Part shown: piece after piece, positions 8,942-16,594 of the stretch | Layout of the letters: every line of letters begins with the position of its first letter | Position numbering within the stretch: the first letter of the stretch is position 1 | Program-made: the position numbers and the translations under genes | Notes under the pieces: model-generated | Databases searched by the model: none | The model's input: only the letters and a program-made list of their open reading frames with translations | Told to the model about the DNA's origin: nothing | From: Peribacillus sp. FSL E2-0218 | Lineage (GTDB): Bacteria; Bacillota; Bacilli; Bacillales; DSM-1321 | Assembly (NCBI RefSeq): GCF_037992945.1 | Contig: NZ_CP150304.1 | Location: 4,281,501-4,345,500 of the forward strand | Length of the DNA: 64,000 nt | Reading direction: 5' to 3'

Positions 8942-9037
8942 ATGGATAGAATAATATCTAAAAGTCAAGAAGCCTAAAAAGCTGTTATCGAACTGATGTT
9001 GAAAAAACTTGACCTCATTATTTATCAAGACCTAATT
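8942..9037 (+). pseudogene. tetR 5' remnant
   Basis: Translation gives MDRIISKSQEA, a stop, then KAVIELMLKKLDLIIYQD. This parallels VDRRITKSQEAIKKAIIELM at the start of the intact TetR at 2909. It carries a nonsense codon and stops matching after about 30 codons. Confidence 0.75.
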
Positions 9038-9232
9038 ATAAAAAACCTTATTAAATAAAGGAGAGTACATATTAGTCATGTATAATATGTACTCTGAACT
9101 AACCAGCTAATAGGAAGTCAATATCTTTCTCTAAAATTTTCATTTCCCTTATGATATACTATTTTTGTTCATGACAAATAACCCTCCAAAACCCTTTTGG
9201 AAGGATTTTTCTCTGTTTCACAAAATCGTTAA

Positions 9233-10435
9233 TCAGGCTAAATCTAGGAATGCTTCTTTTCTCTTTAATAAAGCGTAAATCCAATGAAGCAACTTATTCA
9301 TACAGGCAACGATTGACACTTTGGCTGGTTTTCCTTCTGATTTTTTCTTATCATAGAAGGCTTTAAGCTTTTTGTTCCTTGAACTTCTTATGCCACATAG
9401 TACGGCAAGATACAGAGAATGACGTAGTCTGCTCGAACCTCTTTTAGTAATACGATTAATGGTTGCCGTAAACTTACCCGATGAGTGAACACTTGGATCT
9501 ACTCCAGCGAAGGCAACTAGTTTTTTCGGGTGATTAAACCGATCGATTTCACCAATCTCAGAGATAATCGTGGCTGCGATTTTTTCTCCGATACCGGGAA
9601 TCGATTGGATGATCTTATATTCTTCCAGTTCATTTGCCAGGGCCACTATACGATCTTCCAACTCAGAGAGGTGTCCCTGGTAATGAAAAAGCAACTCAAT
9701 ATACATACGAAGATTGATTACGTGACTTTGATACACGTTTATTTGAAATGGATTTCGAGACGCGGAGTCCATTATTTTTTTTGCTTTTTCCCATGCCCAT
9801 TGACCCGATCGGCTAGGACAGAACTCTATAACACTCTCTGCTAGTTTACTTTCTCCGGCTGCTAATACCGCCTCTGAAGTGGGATATTCCTTTAATATCA
9901 ATAAGGAAACCCTTGAATATAGATCCCCAAAAACCTTCCGGTATTCAGGAAACACTTGATCTAAAATGGTGTGAAACTGAAGTTTAGCTTCCACATACAT
10001 ATTCGTTACGATTTCCTGTTGTCTGGACAAATTCCGAAGGTCTAATAGCTGAATTCCTCTAACTTTATGAGGTTCTAAATCCTCTTTGTAATACAGCACA
10101 CACAACTGGTACGCATCGATAGCGTCCGTTTTTACCTTCCGTAAGCTGGACTTCTTTGCCTGATAAGAAATAATCGGATTTAGTAAGATATATGGAATCC
10201 CTTGTTCCTCCAGGTATTGAATAACAGGAGAATGGTAATGCCCTGTAGATTCTAAAATGACCATAGGCATCTGCCCTGTCACCTCTTCCATTTCTTTTAG
10301 AAATTCTAAAAAATGATCTAACTCCTCTTTGATATGCTTCATTGAAAAGCTCTTCCCATACGGTTTAGATTGATCTAAAAATGCCTGAACTTGGCTCTCT
10401 CCTTTTGCCACATCCAGACCAACAACTGGATTCAT
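9233..10435 (-). CDS. IS110-family DEDD recombinase (transposase), copy 1
   Basis: A 400-residue IS110 recombinase. The N-terminal RuvC-like DEDD domain shows Asp in VVGLDVAKG, Glu in VILESTGHYH and the KTDAIDAYQLC acidic pair. The C-terminal Transposase_20 domain has IPGIGEKIAATIISEIG (helix-hairpin-helix-like) and AFAGVDPSVHSSGKF, which should hold the catalytic Ser. In this family the protein joins donor and target DNA held by a bridge RNA. AGAGGAGG precedes the ATG. The long leader (about 250 bp) is where IS110-group elements encode that RNA. Confidence 0.95.
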   Translation of the reverse strand: MNPVVGLDVAKGESQVQAFLDQSKPYGKSFSMKHIKEELDHFLEFLKEMEEVTGQMPMVILESTGHYHSPVIQYLEEQGIPYILLNPIISYQAKKSSLRKVKTDAIDAYQLCVLYYKEDLEPHKVRGIQLLDLRNLSRQQEIVTNMYVEAKLQFHTILDQVFPEYRKVFGDLYSRVSLLILKEYPTSEAVLAAGESKLAESVIEFCPSRSGQWAWEKAKKIMDSASRNPFQINVYQSHVINLRMYIELLFHYQGHLSELEDRIVALANELEEYKIIQSIPGIGEKIAATIISEIGEIDRFNHPKKLVAFAGVDPSVHSSGKFTATINRITKRGSSRLRHSLYLAVLCGIRSSRNKKLKAFYDKKKSEGKPAKVSIVACMNKLLHWIYALLKRKEAFLDLA

Positions 10436-10449
10436 TGTTTTTTCCTCCT

Positions 10450-10614
10450 CTACTTACTAACCAGTACCCCTAGTCCTCTCCATGTAGTGTCATAGCTTCG
10501 CTTGTTATACGAGATCTGCGTCCCAACCAGCCTCAAACATGTTTCTACAAGTAGGGGGCGGACAGTTTAGTTCACGGGATCAAGTCCCACGCACCCGTAC
10601 GTCCTACCCTGGCT
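10450..10614 (-). ncRNA. Putative bridge RNA of IS110 copy 1
   Basis: It begins just after the -10 TATTAT and has two stem-loops. The first loop is closed by GTAGGAC/GTCC...CTAC. It contains ACGGGTGCGT (minus-strand reading of 10589-10598), identical to the left target half of the cassette repeat plus one core base. It also contains TGAACTAA (10567-10574), complementary to the right half at this insertion. The second loop contains GCTGGTT (10525-10531), matching the element end, and CGAA matching the other end. This order (target loop, then donor loop) is that of IS621-type bridge RNAs. Boundaries are approximate. Confidence 0.75.
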
Positions 10615-10620
10615 ACTGAT

Positions 10621-10671
10621 ATAATAGATTCTATTAAAAAAAGGTCAACCAGTAATTTTTACTGGTCGACC
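10621..10671 (-). promoter_or_regulatory. IS110 end: insulating hairpin and bridge-RNA promoter
   Basis: A 29-bp inverted repeat (10643-10671; arms GGTCGACCAGTAA and TTACTGGTTGACC) followed by seven T forms a terminator against transcription entering from outside. The distal arm doubles as a -35 box, TTGACC, with TATTAT 16 nt downstream. Confidence 0.7.
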
Positions 10672-10681
10672 TTATAATACG

Positions 10682-10735
10682 AACGCACCCGTTAGTTCTA
10701 TTAGAAAATTAAAGAATCGCACCCTTTAACGGAAT
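10682..10735 (-). repeat. Right half of the cassette repeat split by IS110 copy 1, with a degenerate extra box
   Basis: CGCACCCGTTAGTTC (10684-10698) continues the repeat whose other half, GAACTAA, is at 9096-9102. A degenerate box, GCACCCTTTAACGGAATAAGG, follows at 10720-10740. Confidence 0.75.
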
Positions 10736-10752
10736 AAGGTAAGGTTATTGAA

Positions 10753-11220
10753 TTATTTTTGGATAAGTTTTTCAAGTTGGCTCAAATACATCATTTTACT
10801 TGGTTCATTCGGAGTACCATCAGGCAATTTACACATAAATTCTAAAGCGTTTCCATCAGGATCATCAAAATAAATCGATACATTCTGCTGATGCGGTCTA
10901 GCTATTGGTTCCAACGGTTCCAATCCACCATGAGAACGAAGGGTAACCCCTCTTTCAGTAAGCCATACACTTGCTTTCTTAATATCCTCGAAATCAACTT
11001 CAAAAGCTAAATGCCGACCATTACCTGGAAAACTGGCAGGTTCCCTATCTTTAGAAATATCAGTTTTCCAAAGTCCTAGCCATGTTTTGTTTGGTACAAT
11101 CCAAAAAAAGGCAATGTCGTCGTATTCGCAAGCCAATTGCAATCCAAGGTTTTTATAAAACTCCATCGAACGTTGTAAATCATGAACTGGCAGATGTACC
11201 TCATATAAACCTTTAATCAT
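10753..11220 (-). CDS. VOC-family (glyoxalase/bleomycin-resistance) protein
   Basis: A 155-residue vicinal-oxygen-chelate protein. Metal ligands are visible as His in VHLPVHDL, His in GRHLAFEV and Glu in NALEFM. The order is that of glyoxalase I, FosA/FosB and related enzymes. FYKNLGLQ and YFDDPDGN are the standard repeat motifs. The frame is open 17 codons further upstream, but GAGGAG lies 9 nt before the ATG at 11218-11220. The function could be a glyoxalase, thiol transferase or antibiotic-binding protein; the sequence does not decide. It forms a two-gene unit with the methyltransferase upstream. Confidence 0.85.
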   Translation of the reverse strand: MIKGLYEVHLPVHDLQRSMEFYKNLGLQLACEYDDIAFFWIVPNKTWLGLWKTDISKDREPASFPGNGRHLAFEVDFEDIKKASVWLTERGVTLRSHGGLEPLEPIARPHQQNVSIYFDDPDGNALEFMCKLPDGTPNEPSKMMYLSQLEKLIQK

Positions 11221-11274
11221 ATTATCCAACTCCTCTAAACAATATATGTAATAAAACCTTAGTCGCTTCAAAAG

Positions 11275-12009
11275 CTAATCTCCCTTACAAGAAAACATTA
11301 AGAAAAGAGGAATTCTCATTCTTCGGTTATATTCACTTTCACTTTTAATTTTCTCAGGTCTTGGGGTGCCTTCTCTCATATCTTCAATCATGAATCCAGC
11401 TTGTTTTAAAAGTTGATAATATTCTTCAATCGTTCGGTGATATTTAACAACCTTCTTATCAATCCAAGGTTCTATCCTTACGCCACTATTAAAATAATCG
11501 TCTACTATCCAATCAGTTTTTGAGGAAGAAGCCGCAGCGCTCTTGGTTGATGAGGTTAAAACAGGATGTTGAACACTAAATATAAATTTCCCGTTATCTG
11601 TTAGTGATTTATGAACTTTTTTAAATAAAACTTTTAATTCCTCTAAATAATGAAGGGCTAACCGTGAAACAACAAGATCATAATTATCTGCTTCAAAATT
11701 CCACGTTTCCATTGAAGCGAGATGCACTTGCCCCTCTGTGCCATTAAGATTTTTAGTAGCTTCTCTTACCATATTTTCTGATCCTTCTACTCCGTCATAT
11801 GAAATACACCCTTTTTTTAGAAGTTCAGATCCAAATTTAGCGTCACCACAACCTAAATCTAACACCTTTTTTCCTTCTACATTACCAATAAGTTCAAGCA
11901 ATATAGGTTTTTCAATAATATTGTTTGGACTTTCCTCACGATTTCTCCTGGTTATATAATTCTTGAAAAATTCATCATCGTTGTAAGCTGATGCACCCCT
12001 GTACTCCAT
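11275..12009 (-). CDS. Class I SAM-dependent methyltransferase
   Basis: A methyltransferase of about 244 residues. Motif I is VLDLGCGDAKFG, the acidic loop is DGVEGSENM, and motif IV/post IV is NYDLVVSRLALHYLEEL. The annotated frame opens 10 codons earlier, but GGAGGGG lies 6 nt before the ATG at 12007-12009. The overall layout resembles UbiE/Tam-like small-molecule methyltransferases. The VOC gene follows after about 50 nt. Both lie between two cassette repeats and appear to form one cargo unit. A related but clearly distinct methyltransferase occurs at 19105. Confidence 0.85.
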   Translation of the reverse strand: MEYRGASAYNDDEFFKNYITRRNREESPNNIIEKPILLELIGNVEGKKVLDLGCGDAKFGSELLKKGCISYDGVEGSENMVREATKNLNGTEGQVHLASMETWNFEADNYDLVVSRLALHYLEELKVLFKKVHKSLTDNGKFIFSVQHPVLTSSTKSAAASSSKTDWIVDDYFNSGVRIEPWIDKKVVKYHRTIEEYYQLLKQAGFMIEDMREGTPRPEKIKSESEYNRRMRIPLFLMFSCKGD

Positions 12010-12163
12010 TATATCCCCTCCAACAAATACCCACTCCAAGTATGAAATTAATCAATACTGTCTTTTTAGATTTCATAACTATACTCCACCTTGAACAGCA
12101 ACCTTCCTAACGAATATCCCACTTCATTATAACAATTATTTCCAAGAAAACATGTATTCTTAA

Positions 12164-12246
12164 TGAACTATCCTGCCCCGATAGTTCCATAAGAAAAGGA
12201 GCTGCTGATCAGCTCCTGGTAATGAAGTAAAGCACCCGATAGTTCA
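12164..12246 (-). repeat. Cassette repeat, full length, AACTATC/GATAGTT variant
   Basis: Both outer boxes carry the same compensated change: GAACTATC on the left and GATAGTTC on the right (consensus GAACTAAC/GTTAGTTC). The central hairpin is GGAGCTGCTGATCAGCTCC. Confidence 0.9.
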
Positions 12247-12268
12247 TTATGAAAGATTGCCTTGGCAA

Positions 12269-12817
12269 CTATTTAGGTATGCCGATTTCTTGTAATGGAT
12301 AAAATCGAAATTTCACTTCTCCAACAATCGAGTCGTAGGAAATAAATCCGAAAATCCTGCTATCCTTACTATTTAAACGATTATCCCCCATCACAAATAA
12401 CATGTTTTTAGGAACTTGGGACTCTCCAGTTTTTTCTTGCAATGAAAAGTCCTCTGTCAGTTTATTAAAAGGATTATCTTCTTTATTTGCATTTAAATAC
12501 GGTTCCTCTACGGCTTTTCCATTAATATAGAGCACATCATCTTTCATATCAATACTATCTCCAGGAAGACCTATTACCCTCTTAATATAGTCTTTACCAT
12601 CAACATCTGGTGCATGGAATACAATCACATCAGACCGTTGTATTTCAGTCGTTTTACTTACAACCACTCTATCTTGGTCATGAAAGGTAGGCGACATGGA
12701 TGCTCCCAATACAGTTGTAGGTGTAAAAAGAAGCTGTCTACAAATAAAAACGAAGATGAATGCAAAAACAATTGATTTTACCCAAGAATAAACTTCTTTT
12801 TTTGTACTTTCTTTCAT
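12269..12817 (-). CDS. Type I signal peptidase
   Basis: A 182-residue SipS-type signal peptidase that cleaves signal peptides from exported preproteins at the outer face of the membrane. There is a single N-terminal anchor (VKSIVFAFIFVFICRQLLF). The catalytic Ser is in GASMSPTFHD and the Lys in DYIKRVIGLPGD. Box E, VMGDNRLNSKDSRIFG, is complete, so it should be active. GGAGGG precedes the ATG. The stop is about 20 bp from a cassette repeat. It is unusual cargo: chromosomal sip genes are normally core, and this may be an extra copy serving secreted products of the region. Confidence 0.93.
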   Translation of the reverse strand: MKESTKKEVYSWVKSIVFAFIFVFICRQLLFTPTTVLGASMSPTFHDQDRVVVSKTTEIQRSDVIVFHAPDVDGKDYIKRVIGLPGDSIDMKDDVLYINGKAVEEPYLNANKEDNPFNKLTEDFSLQEKTGESQVPKNMLFVMGDNRLNSKDSRIFGFISYDSIVGEVKFRFYPLQEIGIPK

Positions 12818-12905
12818 GGTTTCCCTCCAAAAATAATCTTGTTTTAATATATTAATTCTATCCTACATCATGGGATATTACAAAATTTGGTTCATAGTTC
12901 TTCTA

Positions 12906-12931
12906 CAGCTATTATGCCCCTTTAGTCTAAG
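12906..12931 (-). repeat. Cassette repeat, left half only (degenerate)
   Basis: CAGCTATTATGCCCCTTTAGTCTAAG resembles the left box GAACTAACCTGCCCCTTTAGTTCATTAAG. The corresponding right half may be the one at 14888, with the phosphodiesterase gene between them. Confidence 0.5.
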
Positions 12932-13116
12932 TCCCCCCTTCACAAACTGATACCTATCCTTGAAATGTATTACGACAAAAAGCTTCCAGAACAAAAGCGT
13001 TTTTCATTTAATGTACCTTTACATCCCCCTTCTGAAAGAAATTCAATAGTGTTTGCAGCATCTCGCGGTTTTCCGAAATCCTTTGACTTGTCCAGCAAGG
13101 ATAGCGATTGATAACT

Positions 13117-13156
13117 TTGTAAAACCTATGTAAAAGCTTGTAAAAATTTGTATAAT
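13117..13156 (+). promoter_or_regulatory. Phased GTAAAA repeats upstream of the phosphodiesterase gene
   Basis: GTAAAA starts at 13119, 13130 and 13140, with GTATAA at 13150, a 10-11 bp phasing. The complement reads TTTTACA/TTTACA, similar to PhoP boxes. A TATAAT lies downstream near 13185. Pho control would fit a glycerophosphodiesterase, but this is inference. Confidence 0.4.
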
Positions 13157-13284
13157 CATGATATTTAATTGCAGAGTGAAAGTATAATGAAACTGTAAAA
13201 ACGGAAAGGTTCAGTAACGATGTTGGGAGGTTGACAATATTATTCCAATCTTTCATTGATTAAAAGTAGAAAGGAGCCTTAACA

Positions 13285-14682
13285 ATGCTGAAGCTAAAAA
13301 AGTTATTTTTATTAGGGTTCATAGCGTCTGCCTTAATGCCGGTACAGGAAGCAGGAGCAAAGGCCTCTAAACCGATTGCTGTCCAAGAGCACAAATCCTT
13401 TGAACAGATTCACGCAGAGCTGCTCAATCATGGTAAAAATGCGCCACTCATGACCCTGGCTCATCGGGGCCAATGGCGTGAATATCCAGAGAACTCGCTT
13501 GCAGCAGTCAATGAGGCCATTAAAGACGGCACCGATATTGTGGAAATAGATGTCCAGCTAACCGCTGATGGTGTACCTGTATTAATGCACGATACGACCG
13601 TTGATCGTACTACCAATGGCAAAGGAAAGGTTTCTGACTTCACACTGGCTCAAATTAAGAAACTTCGCCTCAAGGAAGGTCTCGGAGGTAAAACGGCAGC
13701 GCTCACCAAGCACAAAATTCCAACGCTTGAAGAGGTCATGCTTGTAGCAAAGGACCGGGCAATTGTAAACCTGGACAAGGGCTGGGAGATACGGGATGAA
13801 ATGTACAAGGTTCTCGTTAAAACCGACACAGTAGATCACGGTCTGTTTAAGGGCAGTCCAAATGTTGAAGAAGCAGCCAAATTTATGGAGAAAGATCCAG
13901 AAATCCTATATATGCACATTATCCTTGATAACAACGTCAACTCTATAGGAACGTTCCCGGGGCGTCAGCCGGTCGCTTATGAAATTGTTTTTGCAGATCT
14001 TGCAGATCCGCAGATTCAGCCAGAAAAGCTGAAACAAATCAAGAAAAGTAGCAGGGTCTTAGCAAATGTAATGTGGAATGGCCTTGCTGCAAAATACACG
14101 GATGAGGCTTCACTAAGAGATGTAAATATGGGATGGAAGGCCGTAACAAAGCTTGGAGTGAATATGATACAGACTGACAATATTGAAGCGATCGATTACT
14201 GGCGGCATGGAGGCAATATGCGACACTGGCAGTACGATACCGGGAACCGTACAGTTCGGGTTCAGGCTGAGGAGCATCTTGGCGGTGGGCAAGGTACCGG
14301 GTATTTTGATCAGGACGCCAACCGCTGCAATACAGCCGACCAAGATTCACTCGATGTTTGCGAAATCGATGGAGCCATTGCTGTAAGCCATAACATGGAA
14401 GGTGAGTGGGCGAAATACGAAGTGAACATTAAGAAGTCAGGAACATATAAAATCTCCGGCAGAGTTTCTGCAGCCGCTACCCCGGCTGGTGCCATCACCT
14501 TGGATTGGGCTGGCAAAACAAGCGGGGAGACCGAGCTGAAAAATACAACTCACAAACGTGCATTCCAGCTTCAGAATTTGGAGTACCGCTACCTAAAGAA
14601 AGGTACTCACCTATTTACAGTCAAGGTCACAAGCCCAGGTTCCTACAACCTTGATTATATTCAATTTAATTTGCAGGATTAA
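13285..14682 (+). CDS. Secreted glycerophosphodiester phosphodiesterase with C-terminal carbohydrate-binding-like domain
   Basis: A 465-residue exported enzyme with a signal peptide of about 25 residues ending QEAGAKA. The GDPD domain (about residues 55-300) has the catalytic AHRGQWREYPENS and EIDVQLTADGVPVLMHD motifs and would hydrolyse glycerophosphodiesters or teichoic-acid-type polymers to glycerol phosphate. From about residue 325 (RVQAEEHLGGG) a CBM6-like beta-sandwich follows, ending SYNLDYIQFNL. GAAAGGAG precedes the ATG. It is on the plus strand with visibly higher GC than its neighbours. It sits between two half repeats, which suggests insertion into the array or an older anchor gene. 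Confidence 0.9.
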   Translation: MLKLKKLFLLGFIASALMPVQEAGAKASKPIAVQEHKSFEQIHAELLNHGKNAPLMTLAHRGQWREYPENSLAAVNEAIKDGTDIVEIDVQLTADGVPVLMHDTTVDRTTNGKGKVSDFTLAQIKKLRLKEGLGGKTAALTKHKIPTLEEVMLVAKDRAIVNLDKGWEIRDEMYKVLVKTDTVDHGLFKGSPNVEEAAKFMEKDPEILYMHIILDNNVNSIGTFPGRQPVAYEIVFADLADPQIQPEKLKQIKKSSRVLANVMWNGLAAKYTDEASLRDVNMGWKAVTKLGVNMIQTDNIEAIDYWRHGGNMRHWQYDTGNRTVRVQAEEHLGGGQGTGYFDQDANRCNTADQDSLDVCEIDGAIAVSHNMEGEWAKYEVNIKKSGTYKISGRVSAAATPAGAITLDWAGKTSGETELKNTTHKRAFQLQNLEYRYLKKGTHLFTVKVTSPGSYNLDYIQFNLQD

Positions 14683-14784
14683 CTGTAGCTAGAAACACCC
14701 TTAAATTTTAGAAGGCGCAATTCCTTCGGATTTTCGAGTTTGGTGCAGCTTTGAAACAAGGCTTGATCTTGATAAAAGAAAAAT

Positions 14785-14830
14785 AGAAGGGCATGTTTTG
14801 ATAAAAGATTGATCAAAACATGCCCTTCTA
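14785..14830 (+). terminator. Long terminator hairpin after the phosphodiesterase gene
   Basis: AGAAGGGCATGTTTTGAT pairs with ATCAAAACATGCCCTTCT (18 bp, about 10-nt loop). It is T-rich on both sides, so it could end transcription in both directions. Confidence 0.8.
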
Positions 14831-14887
14831 TTATCTAATTGGATTATTCATTGTTAATAAAGATTGCTCATTTTTGTATTCCCTAAT

Positions 14888-14911
14888 CAGCTAATGCACC
14901 CGTTAGTTTAA
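14888..14911 (-). repeat. Cassette repeat, right half only
   Basis: CAGCTAATGCACCCGTTAGTTTAAC is the right box with its inner CTAA arm. It lies just 3' of the small gene at 14925. Confidence 0.75.
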
Positions 14912-14924
14912 CAAGACTGTGTTT

Positions 14925-15299
14925 TTACCGCCTATCATGTTCTCTAAAAATCAGTTTAAATTTCGGCTTAAAATCAACTTCTATTGTTTGTTGGGAATCC
15001 TCATGCAGAACTGTTAAAAGTACACTTGAAAGTTCCTTTTTGTCTGCTGTAATCTCAAATTTATCAACTCGTTTTAAATCCAAAAGTGATAACAATTTAC
15101 TTGAAGTCGGTTGGGTTACTTGTATTTTCACTTCACCGTAAGATGGAGAAAGTGTAACAATAAAGTCTTCCTCCCCATTAGAAAATTGATATGTTGCTTT
15201 ATTATAATAAAATGGTAAATCTTTCGCAGAGGTATCAAATAATATAGGTTCGCACTCAAATAACGAAAGAAAGTCGTTTTCTTCTGGGAATACATACAC
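14925..15299 (-). CDS. Hypothetical protein
   Basis: A 124-residue soluble protein I do not recognise. It is acidic at the N terminus (FPEENDFLSLFECEP), has alternating beta-type segments (FIVTLSPSYGEVKIQVTQ, TIEVDFKPKFKLIF) and ends in basic residues. The start is GTG at 15297-15299; AAGGTGG lies about 10 nt upstream and an in-frame stop directly precedes the codon. It occupies one inter-repeat unit alone. Confidence 0.6.
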   Translation of the reverse strand: MYVFPEENDFLSLFECEPILFDTSAKDLPFYYNKATYQFSNGEEDFIVTLSPSYGEVKIQVTQPTSSKLLSLLDLKRVDKFEITADKKELSSVLLTVLHEDSQQTIEVDFKPKFKLIFREHDRR

Positions 15300-15345
15300 T
15301 CAACATCAACCACCTTTCAACTCCCTATTTTAACATTTTCTTGTT

Positions 15346-15428
15346 GAGCTAACCTGCCCCTTTTGTTCCATAAGAAAAGAGCTGCCTTATTGTCAGCTCC
15401 GATCTTCAGCTAAAGCACCCGTTAGTGA
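15346..15428 (-). repeat. Cassette repeat, full length
   Basis: Left box GAGCTAACCTGCCCCTTTTG, stem GAGCTG/CAGCTC and right box GCTAAAGCACCCGTTAGTG. The stop codon of the DUF1835 gene (TAA, 15422-15424) lies inside the right box. Confidence 0.9.
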
Positions 15429-16339
15429 AGTAACTCTTTTTTTAATTTTACTTCGTATAGTCTCATTGCACTTAAATCCCCTCGATATTCAAATATTTCT
15501 TTTGAAATTAAATTTCGGAGTCGATATTCTATCCATACATCTCCAGTGTATTGCTGCATATGACCAACGACTTCACCAATCAAACGTGCCGACTTCATAT
15601 AATCATATGTACCTTGTTCTTTATGTAATTTCTTTGCACAAAGAATGATAAAATCATCACCTCGTTCAATATTTGAATCCCTAAGCTCACCATGCTCCCA
15701 TGTTCTCAAATGATTTCCAATCAGCATTAAATTCTGTCCTTCGTCGCTGAGAGCATTACGTTTTGCAAAATTCAATGGTCTAAGCTCAAATTGTTCATAA
15801 AATTGAAGCAATTTTTCGGGAGTCAATTCTCCTGATGAACGAGGAAACTGTTCCTCTTCTAACAAAGGGTATGTAAAGAATTCGTGAAAAGCTGTAAACG
15901 TATTGAGTTCGAACACATTATTGACTTTATTTTGCAATAAATAAAGGACAATACGCAGACCTGTTTGCTCAGCAGCATTCTCACATGTCCAAATAATCAC
16001 CTTTTGATAAGGTGGTATCGCTATTATTTTCTCGATTGCTTTTAACATACCCTGTTTATATTCTTCAACAGTTTTGAAGTCATCACGATAGTTTTCCTTA
16101 AACCATTGAAAACGATTTTCTATCCCTTCTTTTGTTTGGAGTGATTCAATTGGACCAACCGATAAAATATCGGGTAACACTATGATTTCTTCTGTTTTTG
16201 CATAAATAGTTTTACGAAATGCGAATTTTAAGCTACCTGCAGTCGAATCACCAAATACAATATGTACCGTTTGTAGATGTTCTTTTTTCTCTTCATTTCT
16301 CGAAATTTGAATCGATGATTTTTTCATTTTTCGTCTCAT
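15422..16339 (-). CDS. DUF1835-domain protein
   Basis: A protein of about 305 residues. The N-terminal VHIVFGDSTAGSLKFAF is the hallmark of DUF1835, and the C-terminal half (from about residue 190) looks like the partner domain DUF3658, with AKRNALSDEGQNLMLIGNHL. The family is common in Bacillaceae and its biochemical function is unknown. I prefer the ATG at 16337-16339, since AAAGGTAG lies 5 nt before it, over one nine codons earlier. The last codons and TAA fall inside the cassette repeat, so gene and repeat form one unit. Confidence 0.8.
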   Translation of the reverse strand: MRRKMKKSSIQISRNEEKKEHLQTVHIVFGDSTAGSLKFAFRKTIYAKTEEIIVLPDILSVGPIESLQTKEGIENRFQWFKENYRDDFKTVEEYKQGMLKAIEKIIAIPPYQKVIIWTCENAAEQTGLRIVLYLLQNKVNNVFELNTFTAFHEFFTYPLLEEEQFPRSSGELTPEKLLQFYEQFELRPLNFAKRNALSDEGQNLMLIGNHLRTWEHGELRDSNIERGDDFIILCAKKLHKEQGTYDYMKSARLIGEVVGHMQQYTGDVWIEYRLRNLISKEIFEYRGDLSAMRLYEVKLKKELLH

Positions 16340-16391
16340 ATAAACTACCTTTTTTATATTTTTCATAGGTTAAGTTTACCATAACCTTCTT

Positions 16392-16420
16392 TCACTAACG
16401 TGCCCCTTTAGTTATAAAAG
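16392..16420 (-). repeat. Cassette repeat, left half only
   Basis: TTCACTAACGTGCCCCTTTAGTTATAAAAG matches the left box. No hairpin or right box follows it. Confidence 0.7.
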
Positions 16421-16594
16421 CCAATGAAAATGATTAAGCTTTTGTTTCCACGTAGTTTATTCGGACCGTTCGGTAAAATATTTCAAACTTTCTTTATGAG
16501 AAGTACTTACCATATACACTCGGGCATAAAAATGATACGGTTGGTGCATAGAATATTTGAGGTATTTTATATCCTCAATGTTGAAAGGAGATAT

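Larger units (their letters stand above)
9101..10683 (-). mobile_element. IS110-family insertion sequence, copy 1
   Basis: An element of about 1.58 kb whose ends are AACCAGCTAATAGG (left) and CCTTATAATACGAA (right). A shared AA forms the core at each junction, with no long inverted repeats or target duplication, as expected for IS110. It splits a cassette repeat: GAACT-AA on the left and AA-CGCACCCGTTAGTTC on the right. Copies at 32911 and 36108 are nearly identical, so transposition was recent. Contents on the minus strand: terminator/promoter, putative bridge RNA, recombinase. Confidence 0.9.

Noticed and set aside
9530..9844. Open frame of 104 codons on the plus strand inside the IS110 recombinase gene (also in copies 2 and 3)
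   Set aside because: Antisense shadow of the recombinase gene. It is conserved in the three copies only because the IS copies are identical, and it has no ribosome site or family features.
13008..13256. 82-codon open frame upstream of the phosphodiesterase gene (minus strand)
   Set aside because: It covers the promoter and phased repeats of the divergent gene and has no start site or recognisable features.
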